Part shown: positions 1-8,921 of the stretch, one piece after another
Layout: each line of letters begins with the position of its first letter
Numbering within the stretch: the stretch's first letter is position 1
Assembly: GCF_013407835.1 (NCBI RefSeq)
Contig: NZ_JACCBI010000001.1
Coordinates: 2,852,001-2,916,000, forward strand
Direction: 5' to 3'
DNA: 64,000 nucleotides
Source of the DNA: Agromyces atrinae
GTDB lineage: Bacteria; Actinomycetota; Actinomycetes; Actinomycetales; Microbacteriaceae
Position numbers and translations under genes: made by a program
The notes under the pieces: model-generated
What the model saw: the letters and a program-made list of their open reading frames with translations, nothing else
The model's database searches: none
Told to the model about the DNA's origin: nothing

Positions 1-532
1 AGTGGGGCCTCCTGCCCTGGATCGTGCTGAGCCAGACGGTGCCGCTCATCGCCTTCGCGCCCGTCGTGAAGAGCTGGGGGTCGCGCGTTGTCATCGGGTC
101 GTTCGAGTGGCAGGACTGGATGTCGGTCGCCCTCATCGCGTCGTACCTCGCGTTCTTCCCCATCGCGATCGGAGCGCTCCGCGGGCTCCAGTCGCCCGAC
201 ACGATCCACCTCGAGCTCATGCACACCTACGGCATCGGCTGGTGGAAGACCCTCGGTCGGCTCCGCTTCCCGGCATCCGTTCCCTATCTCCTGCCCGCGC
301 TGCGGCTCGGTGCGGCGAACGCCGTCATCGGCGCCGTCGTCGCCGAGGTCTCGACGGGCCTGCAGGGCGGCATCGGACGCATCCTCATCCAGTACGCCGG
401 CCAGGCGTCGGGCGACCCCGCGAAGGCGTGGGGCCCGATCTTCGGAGCCATCGTGCTCGGCCTCGTGGCCGCCGGATCGGTCGCGCTGCTCGGCGTGATC
501 CTCAAGAACTACCGACGAGTGGAGGTGGGCAC

Positions 533-536
<4 letters not shown>
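1..536 (+). CDS. ABC transporter permease, NitT/TauT type (5' truncated)
   Basis: Inner-membrane permease of an ABC importer. The gene enters from outside the window (frame begins at base 3) and stops at 534-536. Several hydrophobic segments are visible. The cytoplasmic coupling (EAA-type) loop is recognisable around 210-300: the ELMHTYGIGWWK stretch followed by RFPASVPYLLPALR. This loop is typical of the BPD_transp_1 family of nitrate, taurine and hydroxymethylpyrimidine permeases. The stop codon overlaps the ATG of the ATPase gene (ATGA at 533-536), so the two are translationally coupled. A second permease follows at 1342, so the channel is probably a heterodimer. Substrate cannot be read from the permease; the downstream catabolic genes point to an amino or pyrimidine-derived compound. 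Confidence 0.9.
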
Positions 537-1341
<805 letters not shown>

Positions 1342-1342
<1 letters not shown>

Positions 1343-2139
1343 TGAGCGCCGTCACCGTTCGCGCGCGCAGCGGCCCGCGCGACCTGCGCTGGCTGCAGGT
1401 CGTCGCGCCCCTCGCCGTCGGCGTCATCGTGCTCGGCGCGTGGCAGTTCCTCGTCTCGGTCGTCGGGGTCTCCGAGTACCTGCTGCCGAGCCCGGCCTCG
1501 ATCGCCGAGCAGTTCGTCGCGTTCTTCCCGTCGATCGTGCAGGCGTCGGGAATCACGGGGCTCAACGCCCTCATCGGCCTCGTCGGGGGTTCGCTCATCG
1601 GTGTGCTGCTCGCCGCGCTCGCGTCGCGGTGGTCGCCGATCGACGGCATGACGGCTCCCGTGGTCGCGTCGCTCGCCGTCATCCCCATCGTCGCCCTCGC
1701 CCCCGTGCTCAACACGATGTTCGGCGCCGACAGCCAGTTCAGCCGCCAGTTCATCGCGGGTCTCGCGTCGTTCGTGCCCGTCTTCCTCAACACCCTGCGC
1801 GGGTTCCGGCAGACGCGGGCCGTGCACCGCGACCTCATGACCGCGTACGCCGCGAGCTCGGGTCAGGTGCTCCGCACCGTGACCCTGCCGACCGCGCGGC
1901 CCTTCATCTTCACCGGCATCCGCATCGCCTCGTCCCTCGCCGTGATCTCCGCACTCGTCGCTGAGTACTTCGGAGGTCCGCGCGGCGGGCTCGGCGGTCT
2001 CATCTCGACGTCGGCGGCCTCGAGCGCGTATGCGCGCGCGTGGGCCTACGTCGTCGCCTCCATCGTGCTCGGTCTGCTCTTCTACGTCGCGACGCTCGCC
2101 CTCGAGCGCCTCGCGACCCGGCACGGTTCCCCCTCCTAA
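1342..2139 (+). CDS. ABC transporter permease, NitT/TauT type
   Basis: Second permease subunit, 265 aa, about six membrane segments. The first hydrophobic segment begins near residue 20 after a short basic N-terminus. The coupling loop lies around residues 155-190 (DLMTAYAASSGQVLRTVTLP). It starts with ATGA overlap to the ATPase gene and is followed after 33 bases by the substrate-binding lipoprotein. Two different permeases plus one ATPase and one binding protein is the arrangement often seen beside hydantoinase or beta-alanine catabolic genes in Actinobacteria; that comparison is from general knowledge, and no hydantoinase is visible inside this window. Confidence 0.92.
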
Positions 2140-2172
2140 ACCAGCACCACTCACAGCACGGAAGGAACGCAC

Positions 2173-3327
2173 ATGAGACACAGCAGAATGCGGTTCGCCA
2201 CTCTCGGGGCCGTCGCGGCCTCGGCGGCACTCATCCTCTCGGCCTGCAGCGCACCCGCCGATGGCACCGACGACGCCTCGGGCGGCGGCGGCGACGAGCT
2301 GACCTCGGTCAAGCTCCAGCTCCAGTGGCTCCCGCAGGGACAGTTCGCCGGGTACTTCGCTGCCGTCGACCAGGGCTTCTTCGAAGAAGAGGGCCTCGAC
2401 GTCGAGATCATCCCGTCGGGCGGCGACATCGTGCCGCAGGACGCCCTCGCCAACGGCGACGTCGACTACGCGATCGCCTGGGTGCCGAAGGTGCTCGGTT
2501 CGATCGAAGCCGGCGCGAACCTCACCAACATCGCGCAGATCTTCCAGCGCTCGGGCACGCTCCAGGTCAGCTGGGCCGACTCGGGCATCGACTCGGTCGC
2601 CGACTTCGAGGGCAAGAAGATCGGCTCGTGGGGCTTCGGCAACGAGTGGGAGATCTTCGCGGCCATGGCCGCCGAGGGCCTCGACTCGTCGACCGTCGAG
2701 ATCATCACGCAGGACTTCAACATGAACGCGTTCCTGCAGGGCGACATCGACGCGGCACAGGCGATGACCTACAACGAGTACGCGCAGCTGCTCGAAGCGG
2801 TCGACCCCGACACGGGCGAGCTCTACACCGAGGATGACTTCAACGTCATCAGCTACCAGGACACGGTCGGAGCCATGCTCCAGGACGCGATCTGGGCCGA
2901 CACCGAGCGCCTCGAGAGCGACGAGGCCTACCAGGAGACGACGGTCAAGTTCTTGAAGGCCGTCATCAAGGGCTGGATCTTCGCCGCGGACGACCCGCAG
3001 GCGGCATCCGACATCACGATCGCCGCCGGCAGCGGGTGGGGCCCGAGCCACGAGCTGTGGATGGTCAACGAGACCAACAAGCTCATCTGGCCGGCTCCCG
3101 ACGGCATCGGCGTGATCGACGAGGCCGCGTGGAACCAGACCGTCGAGGGTGCGCTCTCGGCCGTCAACGAGACCGGCGCTTCCCCCATCACGGAAGAGCC
3201 CCCGGCCTCGGCCTGGTCGAACGAGTGGATCCAGAAGGCACTCGACGAGTTGACCGCCGACGGCGTCGACGTCACCGGTGAGGGCTTCGCCCCCATCGAC
3301 GTCGAACTGGTCGAGGGCGGCAACTAA
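2173..3327 (+). CDS. ABC transporter substrate-binding lipoprotein, NMT1/THI5-like
   Basis: Extracytoplasmic solute receptor of the importer, 384 aa. A lipoprotein signal peptide ends in the lipobox LSAC with Cys25 as the lipidation site, followed by a Gly/Asp-rich linker. The mature part begins with the VKLQLQWLPQGQFAG segment characteristic of the NMT1/THI5 fold, a family that binds hydroxymethylpyrimidine, taurine, nitrate or related small molecules. A GGAAGG ribosome site precedes the ATG. The gene is followed by a strong 12-bp stem-loop before the aminotransferase gene, so the binding protein may be made in excess over the downstream enzymes. The true ligand is unknown; a pyrimidine or beta-amino acid is the contextual guess. 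Confidence 0.92.
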   Translation: MRHSRMRFATLGAVAASAALILSACSAPADGTDDASGGGGDELTSVKLQLQWLPQGQFAGYFAAVDQGFFEEEGLDVEIIPSGGDIVPQDALANGDVDYAIAWVPKVLGSIEAGANLTNIAQIFQRSGTLQVSWADSGIDSVADFEGKKIGSWGFGNEWEIFAAMAAEGLDSSTVEIITQDFNMNAFLQGDIDAAQAMTYNEYAQLLEAVDPDTGELYTEDDFNVISYQDTVGAMLQDAIWADTERLESDEAYQETTVKFLKAVIKGWIFAADDPQAASDITIAAGSGWGPSHELWMVNETNKLIWPAPDGIGVIDEAAWNQTVEGALSAVNETGASPITEEPPASAWSNEWIQKALDELTADGVDVTGEGFAPIDVELVEGGN

Positions 3328-3336
3328 GCTCCCGGG

Positions 3337-3364
3337 CGGGTGGATGCCCCGCGGCATCCACCCG
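3337..3364 (+). terminator. Stem-loop between binding protein and aminotransferase genes
   Basis: A perfect 12-bp inverted repeat (3337-3348 with 3353-3364) closes a 4-base loop just after the binding-protein stop. No T-run follows. It could be a partial terminator or a 3' mRNA stabiliser within the operon. Confidence 0.6.
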
Positions 3365-3396
3365 TCGACCCTCTGCAGCAGGAAAGGCAGCACACC

Positions 3397-4713
3397 ATGA
3401 CCGACACGAACGCCGAGCTCGACGATCGCGCCCGGCAGCTCGACCGCGAGCACGTCTTCCACTCGTGGTCGGCGCAAGCGGGCCTCGCCCCGCTCGTCAT
3501 CGCGAGCGGCCGCGGCTCTCGCGTGTGGGACCACGCGGGCAACACCTACCTCGACTTCTCGAGCCAGCTCGTCAACACGAACATCGGCCACCAGCATCCC
3601 TCGGTGATCTCGGCGATCACCGAGCAGGCGCAGATCCTCACGACCGTCGCCCCGGCCGCCGCGAACCTCACGCGCGGCGAGGCCGCCCGCCGCATCGTGC
3701 GGCGCGCCCCGAGCCGGCACAACAAGGTCTTCTTCACCAACGGCGGTGCGGATGCCAACGAGAACGCCATCCGCATGGCGCGCCTCCACACGGGCCGCGA
3801 CACCGTGCTCTCGACGTACCGTTCGTACCACGGCAACACCGGCGCCGCCGTCGTCGCCACGGGTGACTGGCGCCGCGTGCCGAACGAGTACGCCCGCGGC
3901 CACGTGCACTTCTTCGGGCCCTACCTCTACCGTTCCGAGTTCTGGGCGACGACGCCCGAGCAGGAGTCGGAGCGCGCCCTGCGACACCTCGAGCGCGTCA
4001 TCCAGAGCGAGGGCGCCTCGAGCATCGCGGCGATCCTCCTCGAGACGATCCCCGGCACCGCCGGTGTGCTCGTGCCGCCGCCCGGGTACCTCGCGGGCGT
4101 GCGTGCGCTCGCCGACCGCTACGGAATCGTGCTCATCCTCGACGAGGTCATGGCCGGCTTCGGCCGCACCGGGCGCTGGTTCGCGTTCGACGGCTACGAC
4201 GTCGAACCCGACCTCATCACCTTCGCGAAGGGCGTCAACTCGGGGTACGTGCCCGCGGGCGGTGTCATCATCAGCGACGAGATCGCGGCCGACTTCGACG
4301 AGACCGTCTTCCCCGGCGGTCTCACCTACAGCGGTCATCCGCTCGCCATGGCCGCCATCGTCGGAACGCTCGACGCCATGGACGCCGAGGGCATCGTCGA
4401 GAACGCGGCCACGATCGGTCGCGACCACCTCGCGCCCGGCCTCGCGGCGCTCGCCGAGAAGCACTCGATCATCGGCGAGGTACGAGGCGAGGGCGTCTTC
4501 TGGGCGCTCGAGCTCGTCGCCGACCGCGACTCGCGCGAGCCCGTCTCGGGCGCCGTCGTCGGTCGCCTCAAGAAGGAGCTGCTCGCACGCGGGCTGCTGC
4601 CGTTCACCGCCGACAACCGCATCCACGTCGTGCCGCCCGCGATCGTCACCGCCGACGAGGTCGCCGAAGCACTCACCACCTATGACGAGGTCTTCAGCCT
4701 CGATCTCTCTTGA
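3397..4713 (+). CDS. Class III (omega) aminotransferase, PLP-dependent
   Basis: Transfers an amino group from an omega-amino acid to a keto acid, giving a semialdehyde; cytoplasmic. 438 aa, normal for the family. The PLP Schiff-base lysine is K278 in FAKGVNSGY and the pyridine-N-binding aspartate is D249 in LILDEVMAGFGRTG. The ATG at 3397 is chosen because a GGAAAGG ribosome site lies just upstream; an upstream extension would run through the stem-loop. The next gene, a CoA-acylating semialdehyde dehydrogenase, is the logical consumer of its product, so beta-alanine or 3-aminoisobutyrate are good candidate donors. Taurine:pyruvate or 4-aminobutyrate specificity cannot be excluded from sequence alone. 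Confidence 0.93.
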   Translation: MTDTNAELDDRARQLDREHVFHSWSAQAGLAPLVIASGRGSRVWDHAGNTYLDFSSQLVNTNIGHQHPSVISAITEQAQILTTVAPAAANLTRGEAARRIVRRAPSRHNKVFFTNGGADANENAIRMARLHTGRDTVLSTYRSYHGNTGAAVVATGDWRRVPNEYARGHVHFFGPYLYRSEFWATTPEQESERALRHLERVIQSEGASSIAAILLETIPGTAGVLVPPPGYLAGVRALADRYGIVLILDEVMAGFGRTGRWFAFDGYDVEPDLITFAKGVNSGYVPAGGVIISDEIAADFDETVFPGGLTYSGHPLAMAAIVGTLDAMDAEGIVENAATIGRDHLAPGLAALAEKHSIIGEVRGEGVFWALELVADRDSREPVSGAVVGRLKKELLARGLLPFTADNRIHVVPPAIVTADEVAEALTTYDEVFSLDLS

Positions 4714-4724
4714 GAGGACACACC

Positions 4725-6218
4725 ATGACCACCGTGCTCGACCACTGGATCTCCGGAGCGGACTACGCGGGCGAGAGCTCCCGCACCGCACCCGTCTACG
4801 ACCCCGCCCGCGGAATCGTGCAGAAGGAGGTGCGCCTCGGCAGCGTCGCCGACGTCGATGCCGCCGTCGCTGCGGCGCGCGCCGCGTTCCCCGCGTGGGC
4901 CGACGCCTCGCTCGCGAAGCGCCAGGGTGTGCTCTTCAACTTCCGCGAACTGCTCAACGCGCGCCGCGGCGAGCTCGCCGAGATCCTCACCGCCGAGCAC
5001 GGCAAGGTCTTGTCGGATGCCGGTGGCGAGATCGCTCGCGGACTCGAGGTCGTCGAGTTCGCCTGCGGCATCACGCACCTGCTGAAGGGCGACTACTCCG
5101 AGAACGTCTCGACCGGGGTCGACGTCTACACGCTCACGCAGCCGCTCGGAGTCGTCGGCATCATCAGCCCGTTCAACTTCCCCGCCATGGTGCCGCTGTG
5201 GTTCTTCCCGCTCGCGATCGCCGCGGGCAACACCGTCGTGTTGAAGCCGTCGGAGAAGGACCCCTCGGCGGCGAACTGGATGGCCGCCCTCATGAAGGAG
5301 GCCGGCCTGCCCGACGGCGTGCTGAACGTCGTGCACGGCGACAAGGAGGCCGTCGACGCGCTGCTCGAGCACGACGACGTCGCCTCGATCTCGTTCGTCG
5401 GCTCGACCCCCATCGCGCAGTACATCTACGAGACCGCGTCGAAGCACGGCAAGCGGGTGCAGGCGCTCGGCGGCGCGAAGAACCATATGCTCGTGCTGCC
5501 CGACGCCGACCTCGACCTCGTCGCCGACTCGGCCGTCAACGCGGGCTTCGGCTCGGCGGGCGAGCGCTGCATGGCGATCTCGGTCGTGCTCGCGGTCGAC
5601 TCGATCGCCGACGAGCTCGTCGCGAAGATCTCGGAGCGCATGGCGACCCTGAAGACGGGTGACGGTCGCCGCTCGTGCGACATGGGCCCGCTCATCACCG
5701 AGGCGCATCGCGACAAGGTCGCCGGGTACATCGACGTCGCGGCCGCCGACGGTGCGACGGTCGTCGTCGACGGGCGTGACGGCGAATTCGACGGCGAGGC
5801 CGACGGGTTCTGGCTCGGCCCGACCCTCATCGACAATGTGCCGACGTCGTCGACCGTCTACACCGACGAGATCTTCGGACCGGTGCTCTCGATCGTGCGC
5901 GTGTCGGGCTACGAGGAGGGCCTCAACATCATCAACACGGGCACGTACGGCAACGGCACGGCGATCTTCACGAACGACGGCGGCGCCGCGCGGCGCTTCC
6001 AGCGCGAGGTCGAGGTCGGCATGATCGGCGTCAACGTGCCGATCCCCGTGCCCGTCGCGTACCACTCGTTCGGCGGCTGGAAGGCCTCGCTCTTCGGCGA
6101 CGCGAAGGCGTACGGCCCGCACGGTCTGCGCTTCTTCACGCGCGAGAAGGCGGTCACGAGCCGCTGGCTCGACCCGAGCCACGGCGGCCTTAACCTCGGC
6201 TTCCCCGAGCACGACTGA
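4725..6218 (+). CDS. mmsA: CoA-acylating (methyl)malonate-semialdehyde dehydrogenase
   Basis: Oxidises malonate or methylmalonate semialdehyde with NAD+ and CoA to acetyl-CoA or propionyl-CoA plus CO2. 497 aa, standard for the MmsA/IolA family. The catalytic cysteine is C282 in SAGERCMAIS. The LGGAKNHM segment carries Asn where ordinary aldehyde dehydrogenases have the general-base Glu, which is the hallmark of the CoA-dependent branch. The ATG lies 11 bases after the aminotransferase stop, with TGAGAGGA as ribosome site. Together the pair would turn a beta-amino acid into acyl-CoA. It is the last gene of the operon; palindromic repeats follow. Confidence 0.94.
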   Translation: MTTVLDHWISGADYAGESSRTAPVYDPARGIVQKEVRLGSVADVDAAVAAARAAFPAWADASLAKRQGVLFNFRELLNARRGELAEILTAEHGKVLSDAGGEIARGLEVVEFACGITHLLKGDYSENVSTGVDVYTLTQPLGVVGIISPFNFPAMVPLWFFPLAIAAGNTVVLKPSEKDPSAANWMAALMKEAGLPDGVLNVVHGDKEAVDALLEHDDVASISFVGSTPIAQYIYETASKHGKRVQALGGAKNHMLVLPDADLDLVADSAVNAGFGSAGERCMAISVVLAVDSIADELVAKISERMATLKTGDGRRSCDMGPLITEAHRDKVAGYIDVAAADGATVVVDGRDGEFDGEADGFWLGPTLIDNVPTSSTVYTDEIFGPVLSIVRVSGYEEGLNIINTGTYGNGTAIFTNDGGAARRFQREVEVGMIGVNVPIPVPVAYHSFGGWKASLFGDAKAYGPHGLRFFTREKAVTSRWLDPSHGGLNLGFPEHD

Positions 6219-6249
6219 CCCCCTTCCCCTCCCTGCTTTCCGTCTCGGC

Positions 6250-6294
6250 GTCACGACACGCTGGCTCAACCCGTTTTAGCCAGCGTGTCGTGAC
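6250..6294. repeat. Palindromic intergenic repeat, copy A
   Basis: Perfect 17-bp stem (6250-6266 with 6278-6294) around an 11-base loop, in the gap between convergent genes. The left flank carries the TCTCGGC extension of the family but the right flank does not, so one outer arm is decayed. The inner arm CACGACACGCTGGCT is the same as in the copy at 46021. Confidence 0.85.
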
Positions 6295-6308
6295 CCCCAA
6301 ACCCTGAT

Positions 6309-6369
6309 GTCTCGGCGTCACGGATGTGCTGCTCAGAGTGCGCGAGCAGCACATTCGTGACGCCGAGAC
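6309..6369. repeat. Palindromic intergenic repeat, copy B
   Basis: 26-bp stem (6309-6334 with 6344-6369) with one G-T pair and a 9-base loop. The outer arm GTCTCGGCGTCACG is shared with copies A and C; the inner arm is different (ATGTGCTGCTC). It lies 19 bases beyond the end of the luciferase-like gene and may act as a bidirectional terminator. Confidence 0.87.
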
Positions 6370-6387
6370 CGAGGGTGCGGGGGAGCG

Positions 6388-7392
6388 TCAGACGACGGCC
6401 AGGCCGAGGGCGGGCGCGACGACCGTGGCGACGAGCTCGAGGGAGCGGAGTGTCTCGGCGTGCGGCGGGTCGACCGAGTGAACCTGCACCGCGACATCCG
6501 TGGCGAATGCCAGCACCGTGTCGGCCGCGAGCCGCTCGATCACGTCATCCGCGGTTCCGACGTTCGTGTCGAGGGCGGCGAGCAGGTCGTCGAGGTCGTC
6601 GCTCGGCAGGTCGTGCCCCGACGCGCGGAAGCGATCGGCCGCGCGACGCAGCCCGCGGTCGGCGCGCGAGCGGGCGAGGTCGCGGTCGTCGGCCGCGAAC
6701 ACGGTGCGCGAGGCGAGGATGCGCGGCCGGGCTCCGGCCGGAAGCGCCGCGAGATATGCGTCGACGATGGGCTGCTGCAGTTCGGAGAGAGTCGCGTGCG
6801 GCGCCTCCGCGGGGCGCGGCTGCGTGCGCGACAGCATGAGTCCGTCGCCCGCAGCGCCGGCCCGTCGCCCGCCCTCGGCCGAGAACGTCGCCTGCCAGAT
6901 GCGCGCGTCGAGGCCCGGTGCGGCGGGGTAGAGCCGGTTGCCGCTGCCCGCGAGGTCGTCGCCGCGCAGCGCACCGCGCAGGGTCGCGAGGTGCTCGGCG
7001 AAGATCGCGCGCCGGTCGTCGCTCGCGCGAGAGAACGCGGCGAAGGATGACGGTGTGCCGCCCGATCCCACCCCGAGCTCGAGTCGCCCGTCGCTCAGCG
7101 CGTCGAGCACGGCGGCGTCTTCGGCGGTGCGCACGGGGTCTTCGAGGGGCAGCGTCACGATCCCGGTCGCGAGGCGGATGCGGTTCGTGCGCGCGGCGAC
7201 GGATGACAGGAAGACGAACGGAGACGGCAGCCCGCCCTCATCGGCCGAGAAGTGGTGCTGCGCGACCCAGGCCGAGTGGATCCCGAGCGACTCGGCGTGC
7301 TCGATCTGCTCGGACGCGAGTCGGTATCGTTCGCCGGCGGGCGCGTCGTCGAGCAGGCGCGTGAAGAATCCGAGTCGCGGTCGCTCCGTCAT
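6388..7392 (-). CDS. Luciferase-like FMN-dependent monooxygenase (KPN_01858-like)
   Basis: Predicted flavin-dependent oxidoreductase of the bacterial luciferase (LLM) superfamily, 334 aa, cytoplasmic; it needs reduced FMN from a separate reductase. The N-terminus reads RLGFFTRLL, followed by WVAQHHF, IRLATGIVTLPLEDP, and LGVGSGGTP, all in the order expected of the TIM barrel. The pattern resembles the KPN_01858 subfamily, but the substrate is unknown. A TAGGGT hexamer lies six bases before the ATG, so the mRNA is probably leaderless. The gene is flanked on both sides by copies of the same palindromic repeat (6309-6369 and 7413-7473), an unusual bracket that could reflect terminators or past mobilisation. 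Confidence 0.85.
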   Translation of the reverse strand: MTERPRLGFFTRLLDDAPAGERYRLASEQIEHAESLGIHSAWVAQHHFSADEGGLPSPFVFLSSVAARTNRIRLATGIVTLPLEDPVRTAEDAAVLDALSDGRLELGVGSGGTPSSFAAFSRASDDRRAIFAEHLATLRGALRGDDLAGSGNRLYPAAPGLDARIWQATFSAEGGRRAGAAGDGLMLSRTQPRPAEAPHATLSELQQPIVDAYLAALPAGARPRILASRTVFAADDRDLARSRADRGLRRAADRFRASGHDLPSDDLDDLLAALDTNVGTADDVIERLAADTVLAFATDVAVQVHSVDPPHAETLRSLELVATVVAPALGLAVV

Positions 7393-7398
7393 CCGCCC

Positions 7399-7404
7399 AC
7401 CCTA
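7399..7404 (-). promoter_or_regulatory. Leaderless -10 element for luciferase-like gene
   Basis: TAGGGT on the minus strand, six bases before the ATG at 7392. A start point about 7 bases downstream would coincide with the start codon. Confidence 0.6.
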
Positions 7405-7412
7405 CGCACCCG

Positions 7413-7473
7413 GTCTCGGCGTCACGAATGGGCTGTTCGAGCGGCGTGAAGAGCGCAAACGTGACGCCGAGAC
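7413..7473. repeat. Palindromic intergenic repeat, copy C
   Basis: Outer arms GTCTCGGCGTCAC (7413-7425) and its exact complement (7461-7473) pair over 13 bp; the inner arms match only imperfectly. It sits between the start of the luciferase-like gene and the stop of the LysR gene, both on the minus strand. Confidence 0.8.
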
Positions 7474-7480
7474 GGGAGGG

Positions 7481-8395
7481 TCAGGTGGCGTAGGCGCGCT
7501 CGACGCGTGCGGCGTGGGCGACGAGGATGTCGAGCACGGTGCGCACCGCGAGGCGCTCGGCGACGTCGGGCCGCACGAGCGCGACGACCTCGCGCCGCGA
7601 ATCGAGGCCGCGCATGGGCTTCAGCACGATGCCCTCGGTGAGCGCGTTCGTCGTGAAGCGCGGCAGGAACGCGATGCCGAGCCCCGCGAGGATGAACGCC
7701 TCGATGATGCGCATGTCGCTCAGCCGTTGTGCGATGTCGATGCGCCGCCCGGCCTGCTGTTCGAGCTCGTGCAGCACGCGTTCGAAGGGGAACCCGGGCG
7801 GCACGCCGATCCACGTCTCGTCGACGACGTCGCTCGCCGTGAGGTAGCTGCGCTCAGCCAGCCGGTGCCCCACGGGCAGGCCGACGTCGAGCGGTTCGAC
7901 CATGAGCGGCACGACGCGCAGGCCCCGGCCGCCCCACGGGCGCAGCCCCGGCATGGTGTGCGCGAGCACGATGTCGTAGTCGCTCGCGAGGTCGGGGAAC
8001 TCGGCGAGCTCGGGGTCGAGGTCGGTGCAGGTCACGACGAGTCCGTCGATGCGCGCCGTGTCCTGCAGCACTCCGGGCATGAGCATCTGGCCGGCCGTCG
8101 GGAAGGTGAGCACCGACACCTCGCCGCTGGGGTGGTTGCGGAATTCATCCCACAGAGCGGATGCCCGTTCGAGCGCCACGGCGACCTCGGTCGCACTCCG
8201 GGCGAGCGCCTGCCCTGCCGACGTGAGCACGATGCCGCGCCCCGAGCGTTCGGTGAGCGGCATGCCGGCCTCGCGCTCGAGGATCTTGAGCTGCTGCGAG
8301 ACAGCCGACGGCGTGCGGTGCGTTGCCCGCGCGACGGCCGTGATGCTGCCGCGTTCGGCGAGTTCGCGCAGCAGGTCGAGTCGACGGACGTCCAT
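7481..8395 (-). CDS. LysR-family transcriptional regulator
   Basis: 304 aa. The N-terminal winged helix-turn-helix covers roughly residues 1-60 (LLRELAERGSITAVARATHRTPSAV is the recognition region), followed by a LysR-type effector-binding domain. The end of the effector domain contains the usual AGLGIAFLP segment. It reads away from the small membrane-protein gene at 8523. The TAGGCT hexamer at 8402-8407 (minus strand) predicts a leaderless start at the ATG. An imperfect palindrome TTGAAGAATCATTCGA (near 8416-8431) in the divergent gap has T-N11-A spacing and is a candidate LysR site. The target may be the luciferase-like gene downstream or the divergent small gene; neither is proven. Confidence 0.92.
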   Translation of the reverse strand: MDVRRLDLLRELAERGSITAVARATHRTPSAVSQQLKILEREAGMPLTERSGRGIVLTSAGQALARSATEVAVALERASALWDEFRNHPSGEVSVLTFPTAGQMLMPGVLQDTARIDGLVVTCTDLDPELAEFPDLASDYDIVLAHTMPGLRPWGGRGLRVVPLMVEPLDVGLPVGHRLAERSYLTASDVVDETWIGVPPGFPFERVLHELEQQAGRRIDIAQRLSDMRIIEAFILAGLGIAFLPRFTTNALTEGIVLKPMRGLDSRREVVALVRPDVAERLAVRTVLDILVAHAARVERAYAT

Positions 8396-8401
8396 GTAGC
8401 C

Positions 8402-8407
8402 AGCCTA
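8402..8407 (-). promoter_or_regulatory. Leaderless -10 element for LysR gene
   Basis: TAGGCT on the minus strand, six bases before the ATG at 8395. Confidence 0.6.
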
Positions 8408-8522
8408 ACAAGTCATTGAAGAATCATTCGATTGTGCTAACGAAAGACGGGTGGTGGAATGAAGACATCGAATACGAGCAATGGGGCTGCGGTCGATACC
8501 AGACTCCCTCGAAAGGCTCATC

Positions 8523-8645
8523 ATGATCGTTCTCTTCTCCGTCCTCGCCGCCGCATCCGTCGCGGCCGTCGTCTCGACCATCGTCGTCACCGCCCGTGAC
8601 GGTTATGGCGCTCAGAAGACCCGCTCGTACACGAGCGTCATCTGA
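8523..8645 (+). CDS. Small single-pass membrane protein, 40 aa
   Basis: A 40-residue protein: a hydrophobic N-terminal segment (about residues 2-23, FSVLAAASVAAVVSTIVV core) followed by the short polar tail TARDGYGAQKTRSY. A CGAAAGG ribosome site stands six bases before the ATG. A rho-independent-type hairpin (8684-8725) follows 38 bases after the stop, so it is a self-contained transcription unit. The VxxRDGYG tail resembles small unannotated membrane proteins I associate with Microbacteriaceae, but no function is known. It is divergent from the LysR gene and could be its target. The good ribosome site, the membrane segment and the terminator together make it a credible gene despite its size. 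Confidence 0.75.
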   Translation: MIVLFSVLAAASVAAVVSTIVVTARDGYGAQKTRSYTSVI

Positions 8646-8683
8646 CCCACCGACTGCAGCCGATCATCTCGGCTGGCACGAAG

Positions 8684-8725
8684 AGAGCCGCTGAACCGGG
8701 GAGGGACACCCGGAACAGCGGCTCT
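8684..8725 (+). terminator. Terminator hairpin after the 40-aa membrane protein
   Basis: 10-bp outer stem (8684-8693 with 8716-8725), a two-base internal loop and a further 5-bp stem (8696-8700 with 8709-8713), followed by GTTCGTT. Confidence 0.75.
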
Positions 8726-8766
8726 GTTCGTTAACCCGCGCCCGCGGCATCCACCCCGTGCGAATT

Positions 8767-8812
8767 GCCACGAACGCCCCGTCCGCCGCCTCCGGCACGG
8801 TGCATTCGTGGC
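8767..8812. repeat. Inverted repeat upstream of peptidase E gene
   Basis: GCCACGAACGC (8767-8777) pairs with 8802-8812 over 11 bp with one G-T pair and a 24-base loop. It could be a regulatory site or the end of the preceding unit. Confidence 0.45.
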
Positions 8813-8843
8813 ATCTCGCCGAGGGGACGGCCGGAAGAATCTC

Positions 8844-8873
8844 TCGACACGGGCCCGCGCGCGGGTCTACCGT
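8844..8873 (+). promoter_or_regulatory. Predicted promoter for peptidase E-Dcu-ThrE operon
   Basis: TCGACA (8844-8849), 18-base spacer, TACCGT (8868-8873). The predicted leader is about 40 bases and ends in an AGGGGG ribosome site. Confidence 0.45.
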
Positions 8874-8921
8874 GAGCGCAGGCGGCGCCGATCAGCCGGC
8901 GCTCGGAGCGAGGGGGCTTCG

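Noticed and set aside
2173..3327. Thiamine precursor (HMP) transport with a TPP riboswitch
   Set aside because: The binding protein is of NMT1/THI5 type, but no TPP-riboswitch conserved core is visible upstream and no thiamine gene is in the operon.
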